Of a stretch of DNA of 64,000 nucleotides, positions 24,515-34,800 are shown piece by piece. Origin of the DNA: Pusillimonas noertemannii. Its GTDB lineage: Bacteria > Pseudomonadota > Gammaproteobacteria > Burkholderiales > Burkholderiaceae_B. The notes under the pieces are model-generated. The model ran no database searches, was not told the DNA's origin, and saw only the letters and a program-made list of their open reading frames with translations. Positions within the stretch are counted from its first letter, which is position 1; each line of letters opens with the position of its first letter. The position numbers and the translations under genes are program-made. The stretch lies in assembly GCF_003096595.1 (NCBI RefSeq), contig NZ_QEKO01000004.1, positions 124,001-188,000 of the forward strand, given 5' to 3'.

Positions 24515-26581
24515 ATGACGCACAACCCGCTTTTAGTACCCATCGACGACCTGGTCGACTACGCCGCCGTCCAGCCCGTACACATCGAGCCTGCCATTAC
24601 CGCCCTTATCGACAAGGCCCGCGCGGCGGTCGAACGCGCGGCCGATCCGGCCCTGCCTGCCACCTGGGAGGCCATTGTCGATCCGCTGGACAACGACACC
24701 GAGCCGCTGTGGCGCGCCTGGTCGGTGGCCGGCCACCTGAACGCGGTGGTCGACACGCCGGCACTTCGCGAAGCCTACAACCAGTGCCTGCCCAAGGTCA
24801 CCGAATTTTCCACCTGGATCGGCCTGCACAAAGGCCTTTACGCCCAGTACCGAAGGCTGGGCCAAACCTCCGGCTTCGCAGGCTGGCCCGCCGTTCGGCG
24901 GCGCATCGTTGAACTTGCGCTGCGCGACTTCCGCCTTGGCGGCGTCGAACTCGAAGGCGAGGCGCGCGAAGAATATGCCCGCATCTCCGAGCAGCAGGCC
25001 CAGGCTTCGCAGCGTTTTTCCGAGAACGTGCTCGACGCCATGGACAAGTGGAGCCTGCACCTGGAAGACGGCGCACGCCTCGACGGCCTGCCCGAAGACG
25101 TGCGCATGGCGGCAGCCGCGCGCGCCCAGGAAGCCGGACTGCAAGGCTGGATGCTGAACCTGAAGATGCCCTGCTATCTGCCGGTGATGCAGTACGCACG
25201 TGACCGCGCCCTGCGCGAGACCTTGTATCGGGCCTATGGCACGCTGGCATCCGAACAGGGTGAGGCCGCCCTGGACAACTCTCCGCTCATCGAGCAGTTG
25301 CTCGCCTTGCGTGCCCGCGAGGCCAAGCTGCTGGGCTACGCCGATTTCGCCGCCCTGCGCCTGCAGACCCGCATGGCCCGCACGGCCGACGAAGTACTGG
25401 ACTTCCTGCGCGGCCTGGCCACCAAGGCCCGGCCCCATGCCCAGCGCGACCTGGCCCAGCTGCGCGAATTCGCGCAGAAAGAATACGGCATGGCGCAGTT
25501 GCAGCCCTGGGACCTGCCCTTCTACGCCGAAAGGCTGCGTGAATCGCGCTACGACTACTCCGAAGACGAGGTCAAGCAGTATTTCACCGAACCGCGCGTG
25601 CTGCAGGGCCTCTTCCAGGTCGCCGAAACGCTTTTCGGCGTCAGCATGCGGCCCTGCGCGGTGCAGGCCTGGCACCCCGACGTCAAGGCGTTTGAAGTCG
25701 TATCGCCCGATGACGGCGTGGTGGGCCATTTGCTGGTCGACCTCTACGCCCGCCAGGGCAAGCAGGGCGGCGCCTGGGTCGACAGCGAACGCAACCGCCG
25801 CCGTGTCGGCGCCCACCTGCAGCGTCCCGTCGTCTACCTCACATGCAATTTCACCCCGCCCCAGAACGGCAAGCCCGCTCTGCTGACGCACGATGACGTC
25901 ATCACCCTCTTCCACGAAAGCGGCCATGCCCTGCACGCCCTGCTGTCGCAGGTAGACGATCCGGGCGCCTCGGCCTTTGCCAGCGTCGAATGGGACGCCA
26001 TCGAGCTGCCCTCGCAGTTCATGGAGAACTTCTGCTGGGAATGGCCGGTGGTCCAGTCGCTGTCCGCCCATGTGGAAAGCGGCCAGCCCCTGCCCCGCGC
26101 CCTGTACGACAAGCTGCTGGCCGCGCGCAACTTCCAGAGCGGCATGCAGATGGTGCGCCAGATCGAGTTTTCGTTGTTCGACATGGCCATCCACAACCAG
26201 GCCGCCGGGCTGTCCATCGCGCAGGTACTGCAAACGCTCGACGACATCCGGCGCGAAGTGGCTGTGGTCTTTCCCCCCGAATGGCACCGCTTCCCGCATA
26301 ACTTCTCGCATCTCTTCGCGGGCGGCTACGGCGCGGGCTACTACAGCTACAAGTGGGCCGAAGTGCTGTCGGCCGACGCCTATGCAGCCTTTGAAGAAGC
26401 AGCACAGGCCGGCCCCGAGCGCAATACGCTCGACGCCGGCACCGGCAGGCGCTTTCGCGACGAGATCCTGGCGGTGGGGGGCGCGCGCCCCGCGGCGGAA
26501 TCCTTCCGCGCCTTCCGCGGCCGCGACCCCTCGCTGGACGCCCTGCTGCGCCACAGCGGCATCACGACCGAGCCTGCTTAA
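24515..26581 (+). CDS. prlC: Oligopeptidase A, M3 zinc metallopeptidase
   Basis: 688 aa, usual length. It is a cytoplasmic peptidase that degrades short peptides, including cleaved signal peptides. The zinc motif His467-Glu468-Ser-Gly-His471 sits in Thr-Leu-Phe-His-Glu-Ser-Gly-His-Ala-Leu-His, with the third ligand Glu about 25-30 residues later (Phe-Ala-Ser-Val-Glu-Trp-Asp). The C-terminal Phe-Ala-Gly-Gly-Tyr-Gly-Ala-Gly-Tyr-Tyr-Ser-Tyr loop is the substrate-binding region. It starts 6 bases after folD. A weak hairpin with T-run (AAGGC, 10-base loop, GCCTT, then Ts; about 26600-26625) follows the stop. Confidence 0.95.
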   Translation: MTHNPLLVPIDDLVDYAAVQPVHIEPAITALIDKARAAVERAADPALPATWEAIVDPLDNDTEPLWRAWSVAGHLNAVVDTPALREAYNQCLPKVTEFSTWIGLHKGLYAQYRRLGQTSGFAGWPAVRRRIVELALRDFRLGGVELEGEAREEYARISEQQAQASQRFSENVLDAMDKWSLHLEDGARLDGLPEDVRMAAAARAQEAGLQGWMLNLKMPCYLPVMQYARDRALRETLYRAYGTLASEQGEAALDNSPLIEQLLALRAREAKLLGYADFAALRLQTRMARTADEVLDFLRGLATKARPHAQRDLAQLREFAQKEYGMAQLQPWDLPFYAERLRESRYDYSEDEVKQYFTEPRVLQGLFQVAETLFGVSMRPCAVQAWHPDVKAFEVVSPDDGVVGHLLVDLYARQGKQGGAWVDSERNRRRVGAHLQRPVVYLTCNFTPPQNGKPALLTHDDVITLFHESGHALHALLSQVDDPGASAFASVEWDAIELPSQFMENFCWEWPVVQSLSAHVESGQPLPRALYDKLLAARNFQSGMQMVRQIEFSLFDMAIHNQAAGLSIAQVLQTLDDIRREVAVVFPPEWHRFPHNFSHLFAGGYGAGYYSYKWAEVLSADAYAAFEEAAQAGPERNTLDAGTGRRFRDEILAVGGARPAAESFRAFRGRDPSLDALLRHSGITTEPA

Positions 26582-26660
26582 CCGGCCCGCACGCGACGGC
26601 AAGGCGATGGCGGAAGCCTTTTTTCGCGCGCGCGGCAGGTAGTTATTGAAGCCCTCGGCC

Positions 26661-26666
26661 TATAAT
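26661..26666 (+). promoter_or_regulatory. TATAAT -10 element before the SCO gene
   Basis: A consensus TATAAT lies 39 bases before the SCO start codon. No good -35 hexamer is visible at 16-18 bases, so it may need an activator or be fortuitous. Confidence 0.35.
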
Positions 26667-26704
26667 CGACGCATAGATGGCAGCTTATCCATAGGTTTCA
26701 CAGA

Positions 26705-27436
26705 ATGTCCCGAGTCTCCCTCCCCGCGGCGTTCGCGCTTTGCGCCTGCGCCGCCGCACTTTCCCTCGCTCCCGCCCTGGCCTCGCCCGCCGCGTCGCTG
26801 AAGGCCGCCACGGCGATTCTGGCCAGTTCGTCGGTAACGGAAAGCGGCGCGGCCGATGCCCCGGCCGCCGGAAAGAACGAAGCCGCGGGGCTTGCATCCG
26901 ATGCGTCCCAACCGAACGCCGATACCTTCATCCGCCGCATACGCGGCTTCCTGCCCGATCTGCGCTTCTCGCTCGAAGGCGCTCAGGGCAAAACGGTGAC
27001 GCAGGATGCATTCGAAGGCAAGGTGGTGCTGCTGTTCTTCGGCTACGCCAGCTGCCCCGACATCTGCCCCACCACCATGGCCCAGCTTTCGCAGGTGGTG
27101 AACAATCTGGGCAAACAGGCCGATCAGGTACAGATCGTGTTCATCAGCGTCGACCCGCACCGCGATACGCCCGACGTGCTGCAGTCGTATGTCAGTGCAT
27201 TCAACGACCACGCCATAGGGCTGACGGGCAATGAAAGACAGATCGCCGACGTGGCGCGCCGCTACCGGGTGGCCTATCAGATCGAGAAGCCTTCGGGCAG
27301 CGACCCCAAGAACTATGAAGTGACGCATGGACGCGGCATCTACATCTTCGACCAGAAGGGCCGTGCGCGCTTCCTGGCCTCTGACTCTGAATCGATCGAC
27401 ACGCTTACCGCCAGCGTGCGCGAGCTGCTGGGCTAG
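26705..27436 (+). CDS. SCO1/SenC/PrrC family copper-binding thioredoxin-fold protein
   Basis: 243 aa. A signal sequence is followed by an Ala-rich linker to about residue 80 and a thioredoxin-like domain. Copper/redox motif Cys117-Pro-Asp-Ile-Cys121 and the distal ligand His208 (Glu-Val-Thr-His-Gly) are in place. SCO proteins deliver copper to, or reduce, the CuA site of cytochrome c oxidase in the periplasm. It stands alone here, with no oxidase genes nearby. The stop codon is part of a hairpin shared with the convergent gene. Confidence 0.92.
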   Translation: MSRVSLPAAFALCACAAALSLAPALASPAASLKAATAILASSSVTESGAADAPAAGKNEAAGLASDASQPNADTFIRRIRGFLPDLRFSLEGAQGKTVTQDAFEGKVVLLFFGYASCPDICPTTMAQLSQVVNNLGKQADQVQIVFISVDPHRDTPDVLQSYVSAFNDHAIGLTGNERQIADVARRYRVAYQIEKPSGSDPKNYEVTHGRGIYIFDQKGRARFLASDSESIDTLTASVRELLG

Positions 27437-27454
27437 GGCCTGTCAACAGGCCCT
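27435..27454. terminator. Bidirectional hairpin containing both stop codons
   Basis: AGGGCCTG-TCAA-CAGGCCCT is a perfect 8-bp stem with a 4-base loop. The TAG of the SCO gene (27434-27436) and the TAG of the convergent oxidoreductase gene (27453-27455) both overlap the stem ends, so the structure closes both genes. The same sequence recurs at 54131-54150. Confidence 0.65.
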
Positions 27455-28835
27455 AAACCTGCCTGGCCGCATCCCGCAGGGCCGTGCGGACCCCTTCCTC
27501 GATGACCGGATGATAAAACGGCATCTCGAGCATCTGCCCCACCGTCAGTTCTGCCTGCACCGCCCAGGCCAGCAGATGCCCGATGTGCTCGGCCGCGGGC
27601 CCCACCATCTCGGCGCCCAGGAACCGGCCGCTGTCCGCCTGCGCATACACCCGCAGCTTGCCCCGATTCCGAAGCTTGATGCGCGAACGCCCCTGGTTTT
27701 CGAAATCGACCTTGCCGATGACGGCCCCCTTGGGCAGATCACGGAAAAAGACGCCTGCGTGCGCAATTTGCGGATCGGTAAAGACGATGGACAGCGGCGC
27801 CCGCGGCTTGCGGGGCTGTACGTCTGGAAAGCGGGCCGCATTCGCGCCGGCGAGGCGGCCGTCATTGGCCGCTTCATGCTGCAGCGGTGTCACACCATTG
27901 ACGTCACCTGCCAGGAAAATAGGCGTGCCTTCCACCTGCAGCGTTGCAACATCTAGCCGGGGCATGCCCTTGTCGTCCAGCTTCGCCGAAGTATTGCCCA
28001 GCTGCAAACCTTCGAGCTCGGGCAGCCTGCCCGCCGCCATCAGCACATAGTCGTAGCACGCCGTGGTTTCTTCGCCCTCTTTCGAGGCGAAGCGGACATG
28101 GACCTCGTCGCCCTTGCGCACCGCCTCGAGTACCTCGGTGTTGAGCCTAAGGTCGAATTCCGCCTGGAAAGCGCCCAGCGCGCTGGCCCTTACCACCGGG
28201 TCGGTAATGCCGCCCAGGCCGCCGCTGCGCCCCAGAACATGGACCTGCACACCCAGCCGCGCCAGCGCCTGCCCCAGTTCGAGCCCGATGGGCCCCGTGC
28301 CCACTACCAGCACCCTGCGCGGCAGGTCGTCCCACGAAAATACATCGTCGTTCACCACCAGGCGGTCGCCCAGCGACTTGTACATACTGGGCACGAATGG
28401 CGCCGAACCCGTGGCGACCACCGTGCTGGCCGCCCTGACCCGCAGATTGTCGCCGACCTGAAGTTGGGTGTCCGACAGGAAATGCGCATGGCCGCGCAGC
28501 TTGTCTTCGGCGGGCATGGCATTGATCTTTTCCAGCACGAAACCGACGAAGCGGTCGCGCTCGCGCTTGAGCCTGTCCATAACCTGGCGCCCATCGATGC
28601 CGACCTTTCCGTCGATACGCACGCCGAAAGGCGCCGAATGCTGTACGGCGTGGGCCGCATCGGCGGCGGCGATCAGCAATTTGGAAGGCATGCAGCCCAC
28701 TCGCGCGCACATGGTGCCGTAGGGGCCGCCTTCAATAAGAATGGCCCTGCGGCCGGCGGACTTGACGGCGCGGTAGGCGGTCATGCCTGCCGTGCCCGCG
28801 CCGACGATGGCTACATCGGTTTCCAGGGTGTTCAT
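27453..28835 (-). CDS. Pyridine-nucleotide disulfide oxidoreductase, dihydrolipoyl dehydrogenase-like
   Basis: 460 aa without a lipoyl domain. FAD GxGxxG (Gly-Ala-Gly-Thr-Ala-Gly), redox cysteines 43 and 48 in Cys-Ala-Arg-Val-Gly-Cys-Met-Pro-Ser-Lys, and a second GxGxxG (Gly-Thr-Gly-Pro-Ile-Gly-Leu-Glu) are present. The C-terminus reads Tyr-His-Pro-Val-Ile-Glu-Glu-Gly where true E3 has His-Pro-Thr-x-x-Glu, so a catalytic His-Glu pair may remain. It differs from lpdA and is not beside any 2-oxoacid dehydrogenase. It is probably a dedicated thiol/disulfide or quinone reductase; the substrate is unknown. AAGGAG precedes the start. Confidence 0.85.
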   Translation of the reverse strand: MNTLETDVAIVGAGTAGMTAYRAVKSAGRRAILIEGGPYGTMCARVGCMPSKLLIAAADAAHAVQHSAPFGVRIDGKVGIDGRQVMDRLKRERDRFVGFVLEKINAMPAEDKLRGHAHFLSDTQLQVGDNLRVRAASTVVATGSAPFVPSMYKSLGDRLVVNDDVFSWDDLPRRVLVVGTGPIGLELGQALARLGVQVHVLGRSGGLGGITDPVVRASALGAFQAEFDLRLNTEVLEAVRKGDEVHVRFASKEGEETTACYDYVLMAAGRLPELEGLQLGNTSAKLDDKGMPRLDVATLQVEGTPIFLAGDVNGVTPLQHEAANDGRLAGANAARFPDVQPRKPRAPLSIVFTDPQIAHAGVFFRDLPKGAVIGKVDFENQGRSRIKLRNRGKLRVYAQADSGRFLGAEMVGPAAEHIGHLLAWAVQAELTVGQMLEMPFYHPVIEEGVRTALRDAARQV

Positions 28836-28879
28836 GAGGGCTCCTTGGCGAAAATACCGGACCCGGTCGCTCGTTCTGC

Positions 28880-29455
28880 TTACTTACCGGTCCATTCGGT
28901 GACGAAGTCGCGATAATCCGGACGCTCTGGAGCCTCGGAGGGAGCAATAGGCGTGCCAATGGCCAGATAGCCCATGAACCGATACTCGAGCGCATCGTAG
29001 CCCAGCGCCTCGGTCACTTCTTCGACATAGGTGCCCAGGCCGGTGCTCCAGTAGGCCCCATAGCCCAGCATGTGGGCCGCATTGAGCATATTGGTGACGG
29101 CTGCGCCGGTGGCCAGCATGCGCTCGTCTTCGGGAATCTTGGTGTTGCTCGTGTCCATGCGGCAAGCCAGGGCCACCAGCAAGGGCACCTTCTGCAGCCA
29201 ATCACGGGTCGAGGCTTCTTTCTGGGTTGTAAGCGGCAGGCCGGCGCGCTTGATGGAGCCGATGGCCAGCTCGCCCAGCTGCTGCACCGCCTGGCCGCGT
29301 ATCAATGTAAAGCGCCAGGGGCGCAAGCGGCCGTGGTCGGGCGCCGACATGGCCGCCCTGAGGATCTGGGCAAGGTGCTCGTCGCTGGGTCCGGGTGCCT
29401 GGACATGCTTGACCGAACGGCGGTTGAACAGATAGTCGATGGGCGCAACAGACAT
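28880..29455 (-). CDS. Nitroreductase family protein, YdjA-like
   Basis: 191 aa compact FMN flavoprotein. It has Phe-Asn-Arg-Arg-Ser-Val-Lys near the N-terminus, Ala-Pro-Asp-His-Gly-Arg-Leu-Arg-Pro-Trp-Arg-Phe (the YdjA version of the FMN-binding loop) and Gly-Tyr-Gly-Ala-Tyr-Trp-Ser-Thr-Gly. The short length matches YdjA-type minimal nitroreductases, which reduce nitro compounds or enones in vitro with unknown physiological substrate. I chose the ATG at 29455, with AAGGA 6 bases before it, over the ATG at 29461 that the same AAGGA touches. Same strand as, and 44 bases before, the disulfide oxidoreductase gene, so the two may be cotranscribed. Confidence 0.88.
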   Translation of the reverse strand: MSVAPIDYLFNRRSVKHVQAPGPSDEHLAQILRAAMSAPDHGRLRPWRFTLIRGQAVQQLGELAIGSIKRAGLPLTTQKEASTRDWLQKVPLLVALACRMDTSNTKIPEDERMLATGAAVTNMLNAAHMLGYGAYWSTGLGTYVEEVTEALGYDALEYRFMGYLAIGTPIAPSEAPERPDYRDFVTEWTGK

Positions 29456-29608
29456 CACCATTCCTTATAAAACCGTCCTGGCGACCAGTCGCCCCCGGAC
29501 ATATGAAAGAACCGCAGCCCTGCAGGCCGGGATTTCCGGCCGCGAAGAAGCCCTGCCCCAAGGGGAAGCGCTTTTACCCGGCCGGGACAGGCATTTGACG
29601 GGTCTTGG

Positions 29609-30337
29609 TCAGGCTGGAGCCGCCGCGGCGACCATCAGGGCCTTCATGTCGCGCACGGCTTTTTCGAGGCCGTCAAATACGGCACGAGCAATTATGGCAT
29701 GACCGATGTTCAGTTCTGCAATTCCGGGCAGCGCGGCGATGGCCGCGACGTTCTCATAATGCAGCCCATGACCGGCATTGACCCGCAGGCCGTGGCGTAT
29801 GCCCTCTACCACGCCGGTACGCACGCGCTCGAGTTCCGCCTGTGCATCGGGCCCGGCCGCATCAGCGTAGGCGCCGGTGTGCAGCTCGATGACGGTGGCG
29901 CCGCTGCGGCTGGCCGCCTCGATCTGGCGGGCATCCGGATCGATGAACAGCGAAACGCGGATGCCCGCGTCGTGCAGCCGGTTCACCGCATCGCGCACGC
30001 TGTCGAAGCGGCCCGCGACGTCGAGCCCGCCTTCGGTGGTGAGCTCTTCGCGCTTTTCGGGTACCAGGCAGACATCTTGCGGCCTGGCCTTGCACGCCAG
30101 TTCGAGCATTTCGGCCGTGACGGCGCACTCAAGGTTCATGCGGGTGCGCAGCTTGGCGCGTATGGCGGCGACGTCGGCGTCCTGGATGTGGCGCCGGTCT
30201 TCGCGCAGATGCAAAGTGATAAGGTCGGCCCCCGCCTCTTCGGCGAGCACGGCGGCGCGCACCGGATCGGGATAGGCGGTAAGGCGCTGCTGGCGCAGTG
30301 TCGCCACATGATCGATGTTGACGCCCAGCTCTATCAT
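29609..30337 (-). CDS. pdxJ: Pyridoxine 5'-phosphate synthase
   Basis: 242 aa. It condenses 1-deoxyxylulose 5-phosphate with 3-amino-2-oxopropyl phosphate in vitamin B6 synthesis. Family marks include [12 protein letters not shown] at the N-terminus, [23 protein letters not shown] and the C-terminal Asn-Ala-Gly-His-Gly-Leu. It overlaps the outer-membrane efflux gene by 4 bases (ATGA), placing B6 synthesis as the last cistron of an efflux operon. A GGCCGG/CCGGCC stem-loop lies about 70 bases downstream. Confidence 0.96.
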   Translation of the reverse strand: MIELGVNIDHVATLRQQRLTAYPDPVRAAVLAEEAGADLITLHLREDRRHIQDADVAAIRAKLRTRMNLECAVTAEMLELACKARPQDVCLVPEKREELTTEGGLDVAGRFDSVRDAVNRLHDAGIRVSLFIDPDARQIEAASRSGATVIELHTGAYADAAGPDAQAELERVRTGVVEGIRHGLRVNAGHGLHYENVAAIAALPGIAELNIGHAIIARAVFDGLEKAVRDMKALMVAAAAPA

Positions 30338-31821
30338 TGCGCCGCCTCCGACGCCCCCACGGTGGGTGTGGCCGCGACGTCGGCCGCCACGCCGGTGCGC
30401 TCGATCCAGCCCCCGCCCAATGCTTTGTAGAGCTCGACGCGGTTCAGCAAGGAGCTGAGCCCCGTCTGCAGGAACTGCCGCTGGGCCGTATACAGGTTGA
30501 TCTCGGCCGTCTGCACCTGCAGGAAGCTGTCGATGCCCTCTTCGTAGCGCAGCTTCGCAATATTGAGGGAGGCCGCGGTGGAATCTTCGAGCGAACGCAG
30601 TGCGTCGAGCTGGCCGGCGAAGGTGGCTTCGCCCGCCAATGTGTCGGCCACTTCGCGGAACGCCACCTGTATCGTCTTTTCGTACTGGGCCACCGCTATG
30701 TTCTTGCGCGCCTCGGCCAGGTCGAGATTGCCGCTGACCCCGCCCGAAAAAAGCGGAATGGTCAGTTGGGGCGAGTAAGTCCAGTAGCGGTTGCCCGAAC
30801 TGAACAGCCCGCCCAGCTGCGGGCTGGCGAAGCCCAGCAGGCCGGTGATGGAGATGTTGGGGAAGAAAGCGGCCCGAGCGGCGCCTATGTTGGCGTTGGC
30901 GCCCATGAGCGCGTGCTCGGCGCCGATGATGTCGGGCCTGCGGGCAAGCAGGTCGGACGGCAGCCCCACCGGTATGGACGCCAGCAGCTGGTCTTTGCCG
31001 AACACCTCTGCCTTGGGCAGGTCGGCGGGCGGCTGCTGCCCAAGCAAAAGCAGCATGGCGTTCTGCGCCTGGGCCTCGAGGCGGGTCAGCTCGGCGATGT
31101 CGGCGCGTATGCTGTCGAGCTGCCCTTGCGCCTGGTTGAGGTCGAGCGCACCGGCCACCCCGGCATCGAAACGCCGTTTGACGATGTCGTAGGAACCCTG
31201 GCGCGAAGCCAGCGTTTTCTGGGCGAGATCGAGCTGCTGCTCGGCCGCGCGCAGGGTGAAATAAGACTCGGCCACCTGGGCCACCAGGGTGATGTGCACC
31301 GTACGGCGGGCTTCTTCGGTAGAAAGGTATTGCTGATAGGCAGCCTCGGTGAGATTGCGGATGCGGCCGAAGAAATCGAGCTCGAAAGCGGTTATGCCTA
31401 GGCCCGCCTGGTAGGTTCGGCTGACGCTGGGCGCGTCGGCGCCCATGCGCAGCTCTTCGGGGGTGCGTGTGACAGTGGCCTGCCCGCCCACGCCAAAGGT
31501 AGGAAAGCGCTCGCTTTGCTGGATGCCGTACTGGGCCCTGGCTTCTTGCACGCGCTCGACGGCGATGCGCATGTCGCGGTTGTTCTGCAGTGCGATCTCG
31601 ATCAGCGCCTGCAATTGCGGATCACGGAAGAACTCGCGCCAGCCCAGGTCGGCCGATGCGGCCACGGCCTGCTGCCCCGGCTGGGCGGCCTGGCCGTACG
31701 AGGGGTACTGCGCCGGAACCGGCGCCTCAGGGCGCTCGTACTTGGGCGCCAGCGAGCACCCGGCCAGCATCAGCGCGGTCAGCGTCGGTAAAGCGGTAAT
31801 ACGGAAAACGCGTCGACTCAT
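30334..31821 (-). CDS. RND efflux outer-membrane lipoprotein (OprM/NodT family)
   Basis: 495 aa. A lipoprotein signal peptide with lipobox Leu-Ala-Gly-Cys (Cys22) is followed by Leu-Ala-Pro-Lys-Tyr-x-Arg-Pro, the start of mature OprM-type channels. Two OEP repeats form the barrel and periplasmic helical tunnel; [10 protein letters not shown] marks the junction between them. Its start overlaps the RND pump stop by 4 bases (ATGA). It completes a tripartite drug-efflux system with the two upstream genes. Confidence 0.94.
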   Translation of the reverse strand: MSRRVFRITALPTLTALMLAGCSLAPKYERPEAPVPAQYPSYGQAAQPGQQAVAASADLGWREFFRDPQLQALIEIALQNNRDMRIAVERVQEARAQYGIQQSERFPTFGVGGQATVTRTPEELRMGADAPSVSRTYQAGLGITAFELDFFGRIRNLTEAAYQQYLSTEEARRTVHITLVAQVAESYFTLRAAEQQLDLAQKTLASRQGSYDIVKRRFDAGVAGALDLNQAQGQLDSIRADIAELTRLEAQAQNAMLLLLGQQPPADLPKAEVFGKDQLLASIPVGLPSDLLARRPDIIGAEHALMGANANIGAARAAFFPNISITGLLGFASPQLGGLFSSGNRYWTYSPQLTIPLFSGGVSGNLDLAEARKNIAVAQYEKTIQVAFREVADTLAGEATFAGQLDALRSLEDSTAASLNIAKLRYEEGIDSFLQVQTAEINLYTAQRQFLQTGLSSLLNRVELYKALGGGWIERTGVAADVAATPTVGASEAAQ

Positions 31822-34800
31822 GCTTGATCCCCGTTCTTGGAACCGGGCTCCGATTGGTTGTCATCAATGTTGTGATGCACGGACGTCAGGGGCGCCATGT
31901 GCGCATTGGTAAGCTTGGGCTTGGTCTTGAAGAAGCGCAGCACGACCACGAAGAAAGTCGGCACGAAGATCATGGCCAGCGGCGTTGCGGCAAGCATGCC
32001 GCCCAATACACCCAGGCCCACCGCGTTCTGGCTGGCCGAGCCCGCTCCCGTGGCAATCGCCAGCGGAATCACACCCATGATGAAGGCGAAGGACGTCATC
32101 AGAATGGGCCGGAAGCGCAGGCGCGCGGCCTCGACCGTGGAATCGATGATGTTGCCCCCCATGGCATAGCTGTCCTTGGCGAACTCGACGATGAGAATGG
32201 CGTTTTTGGCCGCCAGTCCGATCACCGTCACCATGCCCACCTGGAAGTACACGTCGTTGGGCATGCCCAGGGCCGATATCAGCCCCACGGCGCCCAGCAT
32301 GCCCAGCGGCACCATCAGCATGACCGAAAGCGGAATAGCCCAGCTTTCATACAGTGCCGCCAGCACCATGAACACCACCAGCATGGCCAGGGAAAGCAGA
32401 ATCACCGATTGCGCGCCGGCCTGCTTCTCTTGATACGAAAGCCCGGTCCATTCGTAGCCGAAGCCGTTGGGCAGCTGGGCGACCATGGCTTCCATTTCGG
32501 CCATGGCTTCGCCGGTGGAGTAGCCTGGCGCGGCCGATCCGCCGATGCGTATGGATTCATAGCTGTTGTAGCGCACGACCTGGACGGGGCCCTGCGTCCA
32601 TGACGCCGTTACGAACGAAGACAGAGGCACGGCTTCGCCGTTGGCGTTGCGCGCCGAAAGCTTCATGAGGTCGTCCGGCGACATGCGATGCTGCTGGTCG
32701 GCCTGGACCCAGACGTTCTGCATCCATCCCATGTTGGGGAACTTGCCCACGTAGGATGAACCGATGGCCGTGCCGATAAGCGCGGATGCCTCGGAGAAGT
32801 CGACGCCCAGGGCCGCCGCCTTCTGGCGATCGATGGTGACGCTAAGCTGCGGGCCCGGTCCGAGGCCGGTGATCCGGGTGTCTGCAAGCTTGGGGTTCTG
32901 CATGGCCATCTGCAGCAGCTGCTGCGTTGCGGCCTGCAAGGCGTCGTGGCCCAGCCCGCCCCGGTCTTGCAGGCGCAGGTCGAAGCCGGCCGCATTGCCC
33001 AGCGACGAAATGGCCGGCGGCACAATGGCGAACACCATCGAGTCGGGCAGCCCGAACAGCAGGTTCTGATTGGCCCGGTCGGCAACCGCCTGGGCCGAGT
33101 TCTCGGGGCCCTTGCGCTCGGAAAAGTCTTTGAACGGTACGAAGGCGATGGCCGCGTTCAGGCCGCTGCCGTTGAAGCTGAAGCCCTGCACCGAGATGAT
33201 GTTCTGGGTCTGGGGCTGCTTGAAGAAGTACTCTTCGACCTTGCGTATGGTTTCTTGCGTACGGTTGGCCGTAGAGCCAGCGGGCAGCTCGATGTTGACA
33301 ATGGCATAGCCCTGGTCTTCCTGAGGCAGGAAGGAGGTGGGCATACGGAAGTACAGGAAGCCCATCGCCACCGCCAGCAGCACGTAGATAAACATGATGC
33401 GGCCGGTGCGCCTGAGGCTTTTTCCGACCCAGCCCTCGTAGCGCCGGGTTACCCGGTCGAACTTCCGGTTGAACCAGCCGAAGAAGCCGCGTTTTTCTTC
33501 ATGGTGTCCCTTGGGTATGGGCTTGAGTATGGTGGAGCACAGCGCCGGCGTGAAGGTAAGCGCCAGAAAGCCCGAGAACAGGATGGATACCGCCATTGCC
33601 ACCGAGAACTGCCGATAAATGACCCCCACCGAGCCCGACATGAAGGCCAGGGGGAAGAACACCGTGGCCAGCACCAGCGTCATGCCCACCACCGCGCCGC
33701 TGATCTGCGGCATGGCCTTCTTGGTGGCTTCTTTGGGCGACAGGCCGTCTTCGACCATGATGCGTTCCACGTTCTCGACCACCACGATGGCGTCGTCCAC
33801 CAATATGCCGATGGCCAGCACCATGGCGAACATGGTCAGCACGTTGATGGAGAACCCCAGGGCCAGCATTACGCTGAACGCGCCCAGGATGGCAATGGGC
33901 ACCACCAGCGCGGGGATCAAGGTATAGCGCACGTTCTGCAGGAAGATGAACATCACGATGAACACCAGCACCATGGCTTCCACCAGGGTATGCAGCACCT
34001 GCTCGATCGAGATTTCCACGTAGGGGGTGGTGTCGTAGGGGATCGAATACGTGACGTTCTCGGGGAAGAACTGCGACAGTTCTTCCATCTTGGCCTTGAT
34101 GCCCTCGGCCGTGGTCAGCGCGTTGGCGCTGGGGGTAAGCGAGATGGCGAAGGCCGCCGTGGGCTGGCCATTGAGCCAGGCGCCGAACTGGTATGAATCG
34201 GAGCCGACCTCTACACGCGCGACGTCCTTGATGCGCACCGCTGAACCATCGACGTTGGAACGCAGGACGATGTTTTCGAATTCTTCGACGGTGGACAGCT
34301 CGCCGTTCAGCAGAATGGGAGCCGAAACGCGCTGGTCTTCCGGATTGGGCGGCGACCCAAGGATGCCGGCCGAAATCAGCGCGTTCTGATTGGCGATCGC
34401 CGCATTGACCTGGGCCATGCTCAGGTTGAAGCCCGTGAGCTTGTCGGGGTCTACCCACACGCGCATGGCGCGGGGTGCCGCGAACAGCTGGAACTTACCC
34501 ACCCCGGGCACCCGCGCAATCGTGTTTTGCACATTGCGCGTAATGTAGTCGGCCAGGGCGGTCTGGTCCATGGTGCCGTCTGTCGACGACATGCTGACCA
34601 CCATCAGGAAGTTCGGGTTGGATTGTTCGACCTTCAGGCCCTGCTGCATTACCGCGGCCGGAAGACTGGCACTGATGTTGGAAATCCGGTTCTGCACGTC
34701 GACCTGTGCCATGTCGGGATCGGTGCCCGGTGCAAAGGTGGCCGTGATTTCGGCGCGGCCGTATGAGTCGCTGATCGACTCGTAGTACAGCAGGCCCTTG

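Noticed and set aside
24533..26602. 689-codon minus-strand frame opposite prlC
   Set aside because: Shadow of the peptidase gene; low-complexity translation.
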